Below are positions 46,518 to 55,228 of a stretch of 64,000 nt of DNA, piece after piece (the stretch's first letter is position 1; each line of letters opens with the position of its first letter). Where the stretch lies: positions 68,465 to 132,464 of the forward strand of contig JBAZCF010000010.1 in NCBI GenBank assembly GCA_041671045.1. Direction: 5' to 3'. Under the pieces are notes generated by a model that was given only the letters and a program-made list of their open reading frames with translations, made no database searches and was not told the DNA's origin. The position numbers and the translations under genes are program-made. The stretch comes from Parachlamydiales bacterium. Lineage in GTDB: Bacteria > Chlamydiota > Chlamydiia > Chlamydiales > JABDDJ01.

Positions 46518-47609
46518 CCCTATTTCTCGCAAGCGATCGTCCCATGTATGCTCTTCTAAAACAACTTTCCGTGCTGCCGCCGTCATTTTTGACAGCTTTT
46601 CCGAGTCTTCTAAAAGTAATCTGATAACTTTTTCATTATTACTCATGTCATGATGATCGTATAAAAGAAGATGCTCCTTATCAATAAAATGCTCTCTAAA
46701 ATAAGGATTATTATTTGTGAAAGCTACTGCACCGCATGCAATTGCATTTAGCACTCTTTCATTGCACCCATTGACACTGCGAATAGAATTACATAATACT
46801 ATCTTTGCCTTCTTAAAAACCTCTAGCCCCTCTTTATAGTTGACTGCCTCATGCACAATTGCTTTTGGACAGTTCTCCTTGCAAAAACCTTCCCAACGCA
46901 TATCCCATACATGAACAGGCAATCCGGATAAACTCATGAGCAGCCTATTGCGGGCTTCCCCTTTTTGTACATAACTCATTGCATAAAACAGCTGCACAAA
47001 GTCCACCTCTTCCAGTAAATGAGCCTTCCCTTCTATAACTTTTACAAAAGCATCGTAAAGGGATAAACTGTTATCGATAAATGTGGATTCTATCGCCCGT
47101 TCTGTTAATTGATACAGTTCATCAGAAAGCCGCTCTTCCATCTGTCTTTTAGCTTCCGGCACATCAAAATAACTTGCCATAAAGACTAAATCATACTCTT
47201 TAGAACCCTCAGTTTTAGCAAGCAGCTCCGGCTCTATCCCCTGAGTAAAAAACATCCCTTTTGAATATCCTAATCCTTTTAACTGGCTAAAACTGCTTTT
47301 GTCGTCGCAGTATAGTTTAATCAAAGGGCTACCTAATAATCCTAAATAATACAGAGGAGGATCCACCAAGCAAGCGTAATGTGGAATCCCCCACTTATCA
47401 CACAAGAATGTTCCGTCTTCCATTGAGGGAGCTCCATTAAATGCTAATGTAGCATCAGGCAAACTCTCTTCTGTTGGGAAGAGATCAGCCTCCGCCTCTA
47501 AAATACGAACACTATGGCCTAATCTTACCAGCGCCTCCCCGACCTTTCGGGTAAAGTGATGCAAGACTTCATATTGACTCCGCTGTGGTAAAATGCAGTC
47601 TATTTTCAC
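46509..47609 (-). CDS. Glycosyltransferase-like protein (CgeB/GT1-type C-terminal domain)
   Basis: A 366-residue protein with a GTG start (47609) and AGG upstream. The N-terminal half is Rossmann-like (VGEALVRLGHSVRILEAEADLF). The C-terminal half has the CgeB-type pattern of GT-B glycosyltransferases: AKIVLCNSIRSVNGCNERVLNAIACGAVAFTNNNPYFREHFIDKEHLLLY. Sugar donor and acceptor are unknown. It stands alone, convergent with ackA, and diverges from tpiA. Confidence 0.75.
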   Translation of the reverse strand: MKIDCILPQRSQYEVLHHFTRKVGEALVRLGHSVRILEAEADLFPTEESLPDATLAFNGAPSMEDGTFLCDKWGIPHYACLVDPPLYYLGLLGSPLIKLYCDDKSSFSQLKGLGYSKGMFFTQGIEPELLAKTEGSKEYDLVFMASYFDVPEAKRQMEERLSDELYQLTERAIESTFIDNSLSLYDAFVKVIEGKAHLLEEVDFVQLFYAMSYVQKGEARNRLLMSLSGLPVHVWDMRWEGFCKENCPKAIVHEAVNYKEGLEVFKKAKIVLCNSIRSVNGCNERVLNAIACGAVAFTNNNPYFREHFIDKEHLLLYDHHDMSNNEKVIRLLLEDSEKLSKMTAAARKVVLEEHTWDDRLREIGLG

Positions 47610-47697
47610 TTAAAACCTAAAATTTATTATTTTTTCATTGCCGTGGATACTAGGGAAATTTTATTATGTATGCGACCAGCAAAAGAGGCAACCCTGC

Positions 47698-48480
47698 ATG
47701 GCCAAAATAAAAAATATGCCGATCATCGCGGCAAACTGGAAAATGTATAAAACTTTGGCGGAAACGGAAAAGTTTATAGAGGACTTTATCCCCAAGGTAA
47801 CTGATAGCCAAGCACATATTTATATTGCAGTCCCTTATACCTCTATCCACACTGCTGCCCTAAAAGCTACCGGCTCAAAGATCATCATTGGCGCTCAAAA
47901 TATGAATGACGCTTCCGAAGGCGCCTTTACCGGAGAAGTCTCTGCTGTAATGCTTACCGATGCCGGCGCACGATTTGTCCTTCTAGGTCACTCAGAGAGA
48001 CGTCGTTATTTTAATGAGTCTAATCAAGTCATTAACTTGAAAGTTAAACAAGCCCTGAACAATGGACTCCAGCCTCTTTTATGTATAGGTGAGACTCAAG
48101 AAGAAAGGGAAGCGTCTGAAACAGAAGACGTACTAGCGACTCAGCTTTCCGAATGCCTTGAAGGTCTGGATGAAAAGTCACTCCAAACATTGATCATTGC
48201 TTATGAACCCGTTTGGGCAATTGGCACAGGACAAACAGCTACCCCGGAAATCGCGCAAGAAACACACTTATTTTGCCGGGAATACTTAACACAACACTGG
48301 GGCCAAGAATTAGCAAGCCATATCCCCCTTCTTTACGGTGGATCTGTCAAACCAGAAACAGCCCCATTGCTACTATCACAGAAAGACATCAATGGTTTGC
48401 TCGTCGGAGGTGCCTCCTTACAAGCAGAATCATTTGCAGAAATAATTAACTCCGTCAACTCACAACCGGTTGATGCATAG
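47698..48480 (+). CDS. tpiA: Triosephosphate isomerase
   Basis: A 260-residue TIM barrel from ATG 47698 with GAGG at 47685; a longer reading would add 20 non-homologous residues. Interconverts dihydroxyacetone phosphate and glyceraldehyde-3-P. Motifs: IIAANWKMYK (Lys), FVLLGHSERRRYFNES (His), IIAYEPVWAIGTGQTATPE (catalytic Glu), and LLYGGSVKPETAPLL and GLLVGGASL for phosphate binding. secG follows after 15 bp, a chlamydia-like neighbourhood. Confidence 0.98.
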   Translation: MAKIKNMPIIAANWKMYKTLAETEKFIEDFIPKVTDSQAHIYIAVPYTSIHTAALKATGSKIIIGAQNMNDASEGAFTGEVSAVMLTDAGARFVLLGHSERRRYFNESNQVINLKVKQALNNGLQPLLCIGETQEEREASETEDVLATQLSECLEGLDEKSLQTLIIAYEPVWAIGTGQTATPEIAQETHLFCREYLTQHWGQELASHIPLLYGGSVKPETAPLLLSQKDINGLLVGGASLQAESFAEIINSVNSQPVDA

Positions 48481-48495
48481 TATTAAGGAATTTTT

Positions 48496-48795
48496 ATGGG
48501 AACTTTTTTTTATTTCACAGCTATCTTTATGTTTTTGCTCCTCTGCGTCATTCTTTGCGCAGTGATTTTAGTGCAAGATAGCAAGAATTCAGGCCTGGGA
48601 TCTTCTTTTGGTGGTGACTCTAACGACTCTCTGTTTGGAACTTCCACAGCAGATGTCTTAAAGAAATTTACTGCTTACCTAGCCTTCGGTTTTATGATCG
48701 CTTGCATGGCTCTAAACTTCTGGACAGAAGGTATGGACCGTACACACACATCTTCTACTCCTTCTGTTGTTATTGAAGAAGCCAGCGACAACTGA
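48496..48795 (+). CDS. secG: Preprotein translocase subunit SecG
   Basis: A 99-residue inner-membrane protein with two helices (YFTAIFMFLLLCVILCAVILVQ and AYLAFGFMIACMALNFW). The linker DSKNSGLGSSFGGDSNDSLFGTSTADVLKKFT matches SecG (family pattern with GG..S..LFG). It assists SecYE-driven export. AAGGA precedes the ATG. Two hairpins follow. Confidence 0.93.
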   Translation: MGTFFYFTAIFMFLLLCVILCAVILVQDSKNSGLGSSFGGDSNDSLFGTSTADVLKKFTAYLAFGFMIACMALNFWTEGMDRTHTSSTPSVVIEEASDN

Positions 48796-48803
48796 GATTA
48801 GAT

Positions 48804-48848
48804 GCCCTCGACAAGTCGAGGGCTATGAAAGCGGCGACAAGTCGCCGC
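48804..48848 (+). terminator. Two tandem hairpins after secG
   Basis: GCCCTCGAC-AA-GTCGAGGGC (48804-48823) and GCGGCGAC-AA-GTCGCCGC (48831-48848). The second is the left part of the dispersed element. There is no long T-tract, so termination is likely but unproven. The pair also lies 3' to fabI on the other strand. Confidence 0.55.
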
Positions 48849-48867
48849 ACTTCTATGCTAGGACAAG
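48839..48867 (+). repeat. Dispersed palindromic element, copy 3
   Basis: 29 nt aligning with 16-44 at about 24 positions; the core reads CTTCTATGCTAGGACAAG. It sits between secG and fabI, attached to the GCGGCGAC hairpin. Confidence 0.6.
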
Positions 48868-48886
48868 GTTAGTATTTCCACCAATC

Positions 48887-49786
48887 TTAGTTTGCGAGTG
48901 ATGCGCTATCTACAGCTACACCTACAGAATGCAAGCCTTGGTCAACATAGACGATTACGCCCGTAATTGCTGCAGCTAAGGGCGAGCAAAGGAATGCCGC
49001 AGTATTTCCCACATCTTCAGTATTGACAGAACTTGAAAGTGGAGCATTCGCATGGGAATAATCAATCATTTTGTCGATGAAACCAATAGCTTTAGCTGCC
49101 CTTGTTCCGGCTACTCCAGCAGAAATTGTATTCACACGGATACCGTATTCACGTCCCGCTTCCCAAGCCAAAGTTTTAGTATCACTTTCTAGGGCAGCTT
49201 TAGCAGAACTCATTCCTCCGCCATATCCAGGTATGGTTTTCTCTGCTGCAAAATAAGAAAGCGATAACGCAGCTCCACCTCTATTCATCATAGGGGCAAA
49301 ATGGGCCAATAGACTAACAAAGGAATAGCTAGATGAACTTAAAGCTGCAAGATATCCTTGTCTGGTAGTTTTAAGAAGCGGTTTTTGAACTTCCGGTGCA
49401 TTAGCTAAGGAGTGGATGAGAATATCAATATGCCCATATTCTTTACGGATAGCTTCAGCCACGTCAGCAATTGCATAAGCTTGCAGCTCTTTATAACGTT
49501 TGTTTTCGCGTATTTCATTAGGTACGTCTTCCATTTTATCGAAGACAGCGTCCATTGGATAAATTTTTTCAAAAGTCAACTTGGAACCGTCTTCTAGAAG
49601 CCTTGATTCCTCGAATTTTCCCAGATCAAAAGCTTGAGTAAATATTTTATACATAGGCGCCCAGGTACCTACAAGAATGGTAGCCCCAGCGTTAGCAAGA
49701 GCTTTAGCAATTGCCCAACCAAATCCCTTATCGTCGCCAATGCCGGCAACGAAAGCGACCTTACCTTTTAAATTAATATTCAACAT
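48887..49786 (-). CDS. fabI: Enoyl-[acyl-carrier-protein] reductase, plant-like
   Basis: A 299-residue NADH-dependent ENR that completes each fatty-acid elongation cycle. Cofactor motif AFVAGIGDDKGFGWAIAKALANAGA, then HSLANAPEVQKPLLKTTRQGYLAALSSSSYSF. The active-site segment IPGYGGGMSSAKAALESDTKTLAWEAGR, and DYSHANAPLSSSVNTEDVGNTAAFLCSPLAAAITG, match plant plastid ENR closely, including the insertion that makes the enzyme about 300 residues long. E. coli FabI is 262. Chlamydial FabI is known to group with plastid enzymes. GGAG precedes the ATG. It is a single gene. Confidence 0.97.
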   Translation of the reverse strand: MLNINLKGKVAFVAGIGDDKGFGWAIAKALANAGATILVGTWAPMYKIFTQAFDLGKFEESRLLEDGSKLTFEKIYPMDAVFDKMEDVPNEIRENKRYKELQAYAIADVAEAIRKEYGHIDILIHSLANAPEVQKPLLKTTRQGYLAALSSSSYSFVSLLAHFAPMMNRGGAALSLSYFAAEKTIPGYGGGMSSAKAALESDTKTLAWEAGREYGIRVNTISAGVAGTRAAKAIGFIDKMIDYSHANAPLSSSVNTEDVGNTAAFLCSPLAAAITGVIVYVDQGLHSVGVAVDSASLAN

Positions 49787-49946
49787 GTGCTGTCTCCTTT
49801 AGCGGAAGCATAATAATACCAAAGATTATAACTATAATTGGCAATCCTAGCTAGAGGATAAACAGTTAATAAAATGGAAGATTTTCTTTGATGGCTCAGA
49901 AGAGCAAAAAAGCTATTGATCAGATCCTAAAAACACTCAACGCAGC

Positions 49947-51317
49947 TCATTTTTTCTGAATTTTGCTATTAATTACCTCGTAAATAGCTTTTGCTTCCTT
50001 GATGTCACTATCCATTGCTGGATTATTGAGCGATTCAAGATATTTAATTTGTTGATTTAAGGACTGTGCTACAACTGTTTTCTTCTCAATGTCTTTAGAG
50101 GATAGGGGTTTATTTGAAGTGTTCTTTGTTTCCTGTGCAATCAAATTACGAATGTTCATGACATAGACACTTCCTACAGTATTACGCGCTTCATTTTTCA
50201 AATTGCTTACATCAGTATATTGAGAGAATTTAGTATTTCTCATTTCTTCACGTATTTTTGTGAATTCTTTAAGATTTTTTGAAGTTATGCCTTCTTTTGC
50301 AATTTTCTTTGATATCGCAGTTAATTCACTATTGAGTTTCGTAAATTTTTCAACATTCGGTAGGTCGTCCTTTTGACCTTTTATCTGATTTTGTTTACTC
50401 ATAGCAAGACTAACAAAAGTATTTAATGCACTTATAGTAGCCTTAAGAGTATGTTCATTACTTGTATCTTCATTAAGCTGTTTTGTAAATAGACCTAATC
50501 TACTTCCTCTTTGAAGAGGATTGAGTAGCGCGGTTTTCACTCCATAAGTGTCTTGAGGTGTCAGCTGTAATTTATTCGCCTCCTCTGGAACGGCTCCAAG
50601 GAATTTTTCCAATCCTCCATTATAATTAATAGATCCATGTTCCAAAGCAGCAAAATATTCTTCGTTATGCTCATTTAAGTTCGATAATATTTTTTCTGGA
50701 GAAGTTTCCGTCCCAGCCAATGCTTTATCACTTACCTTTGCTACATTTTCTGAAATTTCTAGAGAATCTTTGAAGTCTTTTATTGTAATTGGTTTGAAAC
50801 CTTTAATATTACGATTATTATTATTGAATGCTTGCAGTTTTTGATTTAATGAACTTTTAGGATTTTCGAGCTCTTTGATAGAATTCTTTAATAGTGTTGA
50901 TAAATTCTTCATATTTTTATTTAAGGTTTTTTCAGTCTCAAGCACTTCTTTAATTGTATTTTCCAGCTTGGTCTGTTTCGGATCAACAGCAGCAGTTTCT
51001 ACTAATGCTGTGGTCGAAGGCGTCCTTTCCATAGGAAGGCTTCTCTGTGAAGTAGAATGGTCGGCATTCACTGCCTGTTTTTGAATATGAGCTCCAGAAT
51101 TTGTTAACGAATTACCTCTAGGTGTTTTAGATTGCGTGAACTTATCGGACTCGGAGCCGACGGTAAGCTGTTCCATTGTCCCGGAAAGCTTTTCATTTTT
51201 TCCTGTTTGATCAGCAAAGGTATGGCCGTTTGCCGTTACAGTATTAGGGGTTTGTGTCTGAGGAGGGAGGGATAACGGTTCGGCTGAATGTGACTGTACA
51301 CTTAAATTATCACCCAT
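49947..51317 (-). CDS. RhoGEF (Dbl-homology)-like protein, putative injected effector
   Basis: A 456-residue protein without signal peptide. Residues 1-115 are Ser/Thr/Gln-rich and probably disordered, as in type III effectors. Residues about 118-312 align by eye with the eukaryotic DH/RhoGEF fold. CR1-like: TIKEVLETEKTLNKNMKNLSTLL (121-143). Middle: HNEEYFAALEHGSINYNGGLEKFL. CR3-like: TALLNPLQRGSRLGLFTKQLNEDTSNEHTLKATISALNTFV (262-302), compare the consensus L.PvQR..RY.LLLk.LL..T. The remaining 140 residues form charged helices. A DH domain would activate host Rho-family GTPases, altering actin during entry. The call rests on motif recognition, not a search. AT-rich flanks on both sides. Confidence 0.6.
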   Translation of the reverse strand: MGDNLSVQSHSAEPLSLPPQTQTPNTVTANGHTFADQTGKNEKLSGTMEQLTVGSESDKFTQSKTPRGNSLTNSGAHIQKQAVNADHSTSQRSLPMERTPSTTALVETAAVDPKQTKLENTIKEVLETEKTLNKNMKNLSTLLKNSIKELENPKSSLNQKLQAFNNNNRNIKGFKPITIKDFKDSLEISENVAKVSDKALAGTETSPEKILSNLNEHNEEYFAALEHGSINYNGGLEKFLGAVPEEANKLQLTPQDTYGVKTALLNPLQRGSRLGLFTKQLNEDTSNEHTLKATISALNTFVSLAMSKQNQIKGQKDDLPNVEKFTKLNSELTAISKKIAKEGITSKNLKEFTKIREEMRNTKFSQYTDVSNLKNEARNTVGSVYVMNIRNLIAQETKNTSNKPLSSKDIEKKTVVAQSLNQQIKYLESLNNPAMDSDIKEAKAIYEVINSKIQKK

Positions 51318-51418
51318 ATCTAACCATGAATTAATTGTTTAGTGTATAATTATAATTTTATTATACATCTAAACTAATTAATTCGTAGTTATTTTAACTA
51401 CACAATTAAAAATAATAT

Positions 51419-53437
51419 TTAATTATGTTTTATCTTAGAAGCAGATGATTGCATATCCCGTGCTGCCATGTTTAATTGTTCAATTGCATTATGAAACTGT
51501 CTAATAGAAGCGGAGGTCTGCTGAGCTACATCGCTTAACTGATTAATCGCTTCGTTAATTTGCTCCGCTCCTAGGGTTTGGTTTCTCATTCCTTGGTTTA
51601 CATTTTCAAAACTAGTTGTAAGCCCTTGAACTTGTTCGATAATTTGCGAAAGGACTTCCCCTATGCGGGTCACCTGGCTTACCCCTGATCGAATTTCCTC
51701 TGTAAACTTATCTACCCCCATAACAGCAGATGAAACTGCCGATCCCATCTCATTGACCATTTTTTCAATGTCGACAGTTGCATTTGCCGTCTGATCCGCC
51801 AAACGTCTGATTTCACGGGCAATAACAGCGAAGCTACGCCCCATCTCTCCCGCTTTCTCCGCTTCGATAGATGCATTTAAGGAAAGAAGGTTTGTCTGGT
51901 CTGCTACTTTAGCAATTGTAGTTACAACGGAGGTAATTGAACCTGCTTTTTCATTCAATACGCCAAGGCGTGAAGCAATATTTGCGGAGGCTTCCACCAT
52001 CTGACGCATAATGGACTCCATCTGAGTCAATCCGTCTTTTCCAGAGGTCGCTAGTGTGGATGTTTGCTCTGCTGCTTGGCTAATACTATTAATTGTTTTT
52101 GCAAACTCTTTTGCTGTTGCAGAAATTTCCCCTGCAGTCACAGCAATTTCTTTTGTTGTCGCCTCTTGTTCAACAACAGTAATTTCCTGCTGTTTAGCCG
52201 CCGCCGCTATCTCTGTTGTCGAAGTTGTGAGCTGTATCCCAGTGCGGTGAAGCTGCTCAATGATGTGCTCAAAATTATCCCCTAAATGATTCAAAACTCC
52301 TGCAATGCGTCCTGTTTCATCATTAAAATAGATTTTTGCCCTGCTGCTTAGATCTCCTTTTGCAAATTTCTCTACCGCATCGATCGTATTTCTAAAAGGT
52401 ACATAAAGCTCTATGAATATGACCAGAAAAAGGAATAAAGCTAATAATGAACAGATTGCTACAAAAGGAATAGCAAATGTTCTTTTACGATATAAATTGT
52501 CTAATTGTTGAGTTAACAGTCCATTGTTGATTTCGAAGAGGGATTCCCATAATGAAGACTGCGCCATCGATAGCTTTTCTAATTTCACTAAATAGTCTTG
52601 CGCATTCCAAGAAGGTGTGTTTTTCTTTCTTGTATAGTTAATGAGGTCTTCCGAGGTTTCACCATAGCTCGCTAAATTTTCCTGCAGTGATGTAAGATCT
52701 ATAACTTCATTATTAGGAGTTTTTTGGAATTGATTTATTCCTTTCTGCACAGCAGAGATATTGTTCTGTACGGCAGTTTCAAGCTTGGATATTTGAACTA
52801 CATTTCCGGCTTTTCCTTCGGCAGCATTCTGCAAAGCATTATCAATTTGGAGATTAGCCAAAGGTATCCCTAAAACGGAAGTATCTATAAAATAACTGGC
52901 AAAATCACCCTCTTCCAGCAAAACAGACGAATTATTGTTCAGCAGAAGTATCCAATTATTGAGCTTTTGAAGAATGCCCTGGTAAAGTCTATTTGAGGGA
53001 GGGTTTTTCTCGTCGAAAGGATTTTTAATTATTTCCTGCCAATCGTCAGTGATATCTTTTAAGAGAGTACTCTCATGTAATTTGTCATTGGTGAGAACAC
53101 TTCTTTTGTTTTTTTGCTGTAGTGTTTGTAGATTTCCCACTACTGTTGTTTGTAATTGCAGCAATTCGTTTTTCAAAGAATCTTCACCATTTTCATACCG
53201 CTTTAAAAGTATATGGTGTCTAATTAGGCTGTCTTCTAAACTTCTTAGATTAGATTCCAGTGAATTTTCTTTTTTTTGATTTTCAATTAATGATATAAGC
53301 TTTTGTTGCATATCTATCATAAAATAAATACTAGCGGCAACAGCGAGTAAAAGTAGAAGAAATACCAAGGATAATTTTATCCTATAACTTAGGTTATGAA
53401 ACCATCGAATGACAGGTAAATTTAAAAGATGTTCCAT
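51419..53437 (-). CDS. Methyl-accepting chemotaxis protein-like transmembrane receptor
   Basis: A 672-residue protein. The start ATG 53437 has GAGGGA just upstream and avoids overlap with the divergent gene; longer readings (53464 or TTG 53491) have no better site. Residues about 18-40 and 318-345 are transmembrane, enclosing a helical extracytoplasmic domain. A HAMP domain follows (PFRNTIDAVEKFAKGDLSSRAKI), then the signalling coiled coil with hairpin tip IAKVADQTNLLSLNASIEAEKAGEMGRSFAVIAREIRRLADQT. The tip is slightly divergent (LSLNASIEAEKA for LALNAAIEAARA). No CheA, CheW or flagellar gene is in the window. It may signal without motility or be an orphan. Confidence 0.92.
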   Translation of the reverse strand: MEHLLNLPVIRWFHNLSYRIKLSLVFLLLLLAVAASIYFMIDMQQKLISLIENQKKENSLESNLRSLEDSLIRHHILLKRYENGEDSLKNELLQLQTTVVGNLQTLQQKNKRSVLTNDKLHESTLLKDITDDWQEIIKNPFDEKNPPSNRLYQGILQKLNNWILLLNNNSSVLLEEGDFASYFIDTSVLGIPLANLQIDNALQNAAEGKAGNVVQISKLETAVQNNISAVQKGINQFQKTPNNEVIDLTSLQENLASYGETSEDLINYTRKKNTPSWNAQDYLVKLEKLSMAQSSLWESLFEINNGLLTQQLDNLYRKRTFAIPFVAICSLLALFLFLVIFIELYVPFRNTIDAVEKFAKGDLSSRAKIYFNDETGRIAGVLNHLGDNFEHIIEQLHRTGIQLTTSTTEIAAAAKQQEITVVEQEATTKEIAVTAGEISATAKEFAKTINSISQAAEQTSTLATSGKDGLTQMESIMRQMVEASANIASRLGVLNEKAGSITSVVTTIAKVADQTNLLSLNASIEAEKAGEMGRSFAVIAREIRRLADQTANATVDIEKMVNEMGSAVSSAVMGVDKFTEEIRSGVSQVTRIGEVLSQIIEQVQGLTTSFENVNQGMRNQTLGAEQINEAINQLSDVAQQTSASIRQFHNAIEQLNMAARDMQSSASKIKHN

Positions 53438-53467
53438 GGATCCCTCTAGTTCGCTTAGGGACATCTT

Positions 53468-54436
53468 GTGTGGAAAGATTTTTTTTTTCAAGGTTATAAC
53501 GTGAATAAAAAACGGTTTTTTTATCCTCTCCTCCTAATTTGCTCTTTTATATTATTTTATTTAGGTTCGCGCGTTTATTACGCCTATACGGATGGGTTCA
53601 CAGTATCGAACATAAAAAGTTCGACTATCTTTGAAAAGCCTTGGGAAACTCGTCATCCTACCCCACAAGAGGTGTCTTTAATGAATGAACTGGCTAAACA
53701 GAAGTTCACGTATTTGGGCAAAGGCTGTCAATCGTATGTTTTTCTAAGTCAAGACGGGTTGTATGTATTAAAGTTCATTAAACATCAAAGGTTTGCGACT
53801 AAACCATGGCTCAATGCAGTCAGTTTCCTCCCTTATTTTTCTAGCTATCAGAATGAAAGACTATTATCTAAAAAACAAAAGCTAATACAACTGCTGACGG
53901 GTTGGCAGGTTGCTTTTAACTATCTTCCTGAAGAGACAGGAGTGAAGTGGCTCCATCTTAATGAAAAAACAGGCCCCTCCTACCCCATAACCATAGTAGA
54001 TAAAATAGGCCTTTCCTCTCGGATTGATCTTATGGATTATCAGTACCTTATTCAAAACAAAGTGGAAATGCTCGATACTTACCTGCTAAGACTCTTTGAA
54101 CGAAATGAAATTGAAGAGGCTAATTCGATGATGGATAAACTTCTTCAAATGATCCTTGACATCTATAAGAAGGGGTTTGCAGATACTGACCACGCTCTGA
54201 TGCAAAACACCGGTGTTGCAAACAATATGCCCCTGCCTGTAGACATCGGTCAGATAGCTAAAGATGAAGAAGCAAAAAAAACTGAAGTCTACAATCATGC
54301 TCTCTTTAATAAAACCTATCGCCTAAGGCAGTGGTTGGAAGAGCATTCCCCTGAAACGAAAAATTATTTAGAATACAGGCTTAATGAGTTAATAGGTCCT
54401 GAATTATTAACTATGCAACCGCATAAAGATGTTTAA
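53468..54436 (+). CDS. Membrane-anchored protein-kinase-like protein
   Basis: About 322 residues from GTG 53468 (GGGA upstream); GTG 53501 with AGG is an alternative start. An N-terminal helix (FFYPLLLICSFILFYLG) anchors or exports it. The body is kinase-like: FTYLGKGCQSYVFLSQDGLYVLKFIK (glycine-rich loop and Lys), then a C-lobe with KGFADTDHALMQNTGV (D and N of a catalytic loop) and LPVDIGQI in place of DFG. Unlike the other two kinase-like genes here it keeps most key residues. Start codon is uncertain. Substrate unknown. Divergent from the MCP gene. Confidence 0.6.
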   Translation: MWKDFFFQGYNVNKKRFFYPLLLICSFILFYLGSRVYYAYTDGFTVSNIKSSTIFEKPWETRHPTPQEVSLMNELAKQKFTYLGKGCQSYVFLSQDGLYVLKFIKHQRFATKPWLNAVSFLPYFSSYQNERLLSKKQKLIQLLTGWQVAFNYLPEETGVKWLHLNEKTGPSYPITIVDKIGLSSRIDLMDYQYLIQNKVEMLDTYLLRLFERNEIEEANSMMDKLLQMILDIYKKGFADTDHALMQNTGVANNMPLPVDIGQIAKDEEAKKTEVYNHALFNKTYRLRQWLEEHSPETKNYLEYRLNELIGPELLTMQPHKDV

Positions 54437-54682
54437 GACGGGAAGAGGATTAGCTGTTGCCATTTGAGTTTATCCAGCAAAAATTCCGACTAAATTCGGT
54501 GTCGTATAAATGTTTGACGTGATCGCGTCAGCGAGCATGTCAACGTCGGCGCCGCGGGCCCGTGGGGGACCGCGGCGATGTGAGATTGGTACGAAACAAT
54601 CGTGCTAGTGACAGCCTAATGTGGGGCGGAGCTTCTCTGCGATCTTTGCGTTATTTGGTTCATAATACATTCTGGACGTCAC
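54437..54682. other. Intergenic region with GC-rich inverted repeat
   Basis: 246 bp between the kinase-like gene and dps. A very GC-rich block (about 54541-54578) holds a perfect 8-bp dyad, CGCCGCGG (54550-54557) and CCGCGGCG (54570-54577), quite unlike the AT-rich surroundings. No ORF or known RNA was recognised in it. Confidence 0.4.
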
Positions 54683-55171
54683 CTATTTTGCTGTCGAACC
54701 TGCAAGAATACCACTTTCCAACAAATGGCTTCGCAACATCCAACCTGTCTTATCGTGAACACGCAATCTCTCAGTATACACATCAGCCGTCGCAGGATCG
54801 TCATGATCGTCGGCTAAGGCAATACCTTCTCTGAGTTGTCTTGATAGTTCTTGGTGATCTTGAAATAACTCTAAAAGCATCAGGTCGCCATCTTCTATCT
54901 CACCACTTTCTTTAAGTGTAGCCAACTCTAAAAACACGCGCATAGATCCGGGTGCAGGTACATTAAAAACTCTAATTCTTTCAGCTAAAAGATCTGCAGC
55001 TTCTGCCAAGTCTTCATACTGTTCTTCGAAAAGTTTATGCAGGCTTCTAAAACGTGAATCGACAACATTCCAGTGGAAATTTTGAGTTTTCACATATAAT
55101 ACGTAAGTATTGGCGAAGATTTGCTTTAAATTCTCTACAACTGATTGATTAGAATTGTGTTGTTTACCCAT
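54683..55171 (-). CDS. dps: Dps/ferritin-like DNA-protection protein
   Basis: A 162-residue Dps-type protein from ATG 55171 with GAGGAAG behind it; a longer reading to 55249 is not supported. Four-helix ferritin fold with ferroxidase residues in KTQNFHWNVVDSRFRSLHKLFEEQYEDLAEAADLLAERIR (H, D/E). Dps proteins oxidise ferrous iron with peroxide and coat DNA under stress. It is a single gene divergent from waaA, sharing a 57-bp region. Confidence 0.92.
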   Translation of the reverse strand: MGKQHNSNQSVVENLKQIFANTYVLYVKTQNFHWNVVDSRFRSLHKLFEEQYEDLAEAADLLAERIRVFNVPAPGSMRVFLELATLKESGEIEDGDLMLLELFQDHQELSRQLREGIALADDHDDPATADVYTERLRVHDKTGWMLRSHLLESGILAGSTAK

Positions 55172-55228
55172 AATCTTCCTCATTGATGAAGTTGGAATTC
55201 TCATACTACAAATAGGAAATAACTGTAA

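Noticed and set aside
49891..49959. Short plus-strand frame upstream of the RhoGEF-like gene's 3' end (translation MAQKSKKAIDQILKTLNAAHFF)
   Set aside because: Only 22 codons; faint resemblance to the start of an endonuclease III gene is too weak to call a remnant.
54562..54834. Plus-strand 90-residue ORF across the GC-rich block and dps
   Set aside because: It overlaps the dps 3' half in antisense, lacks any recognisable domain and has no good RBS.
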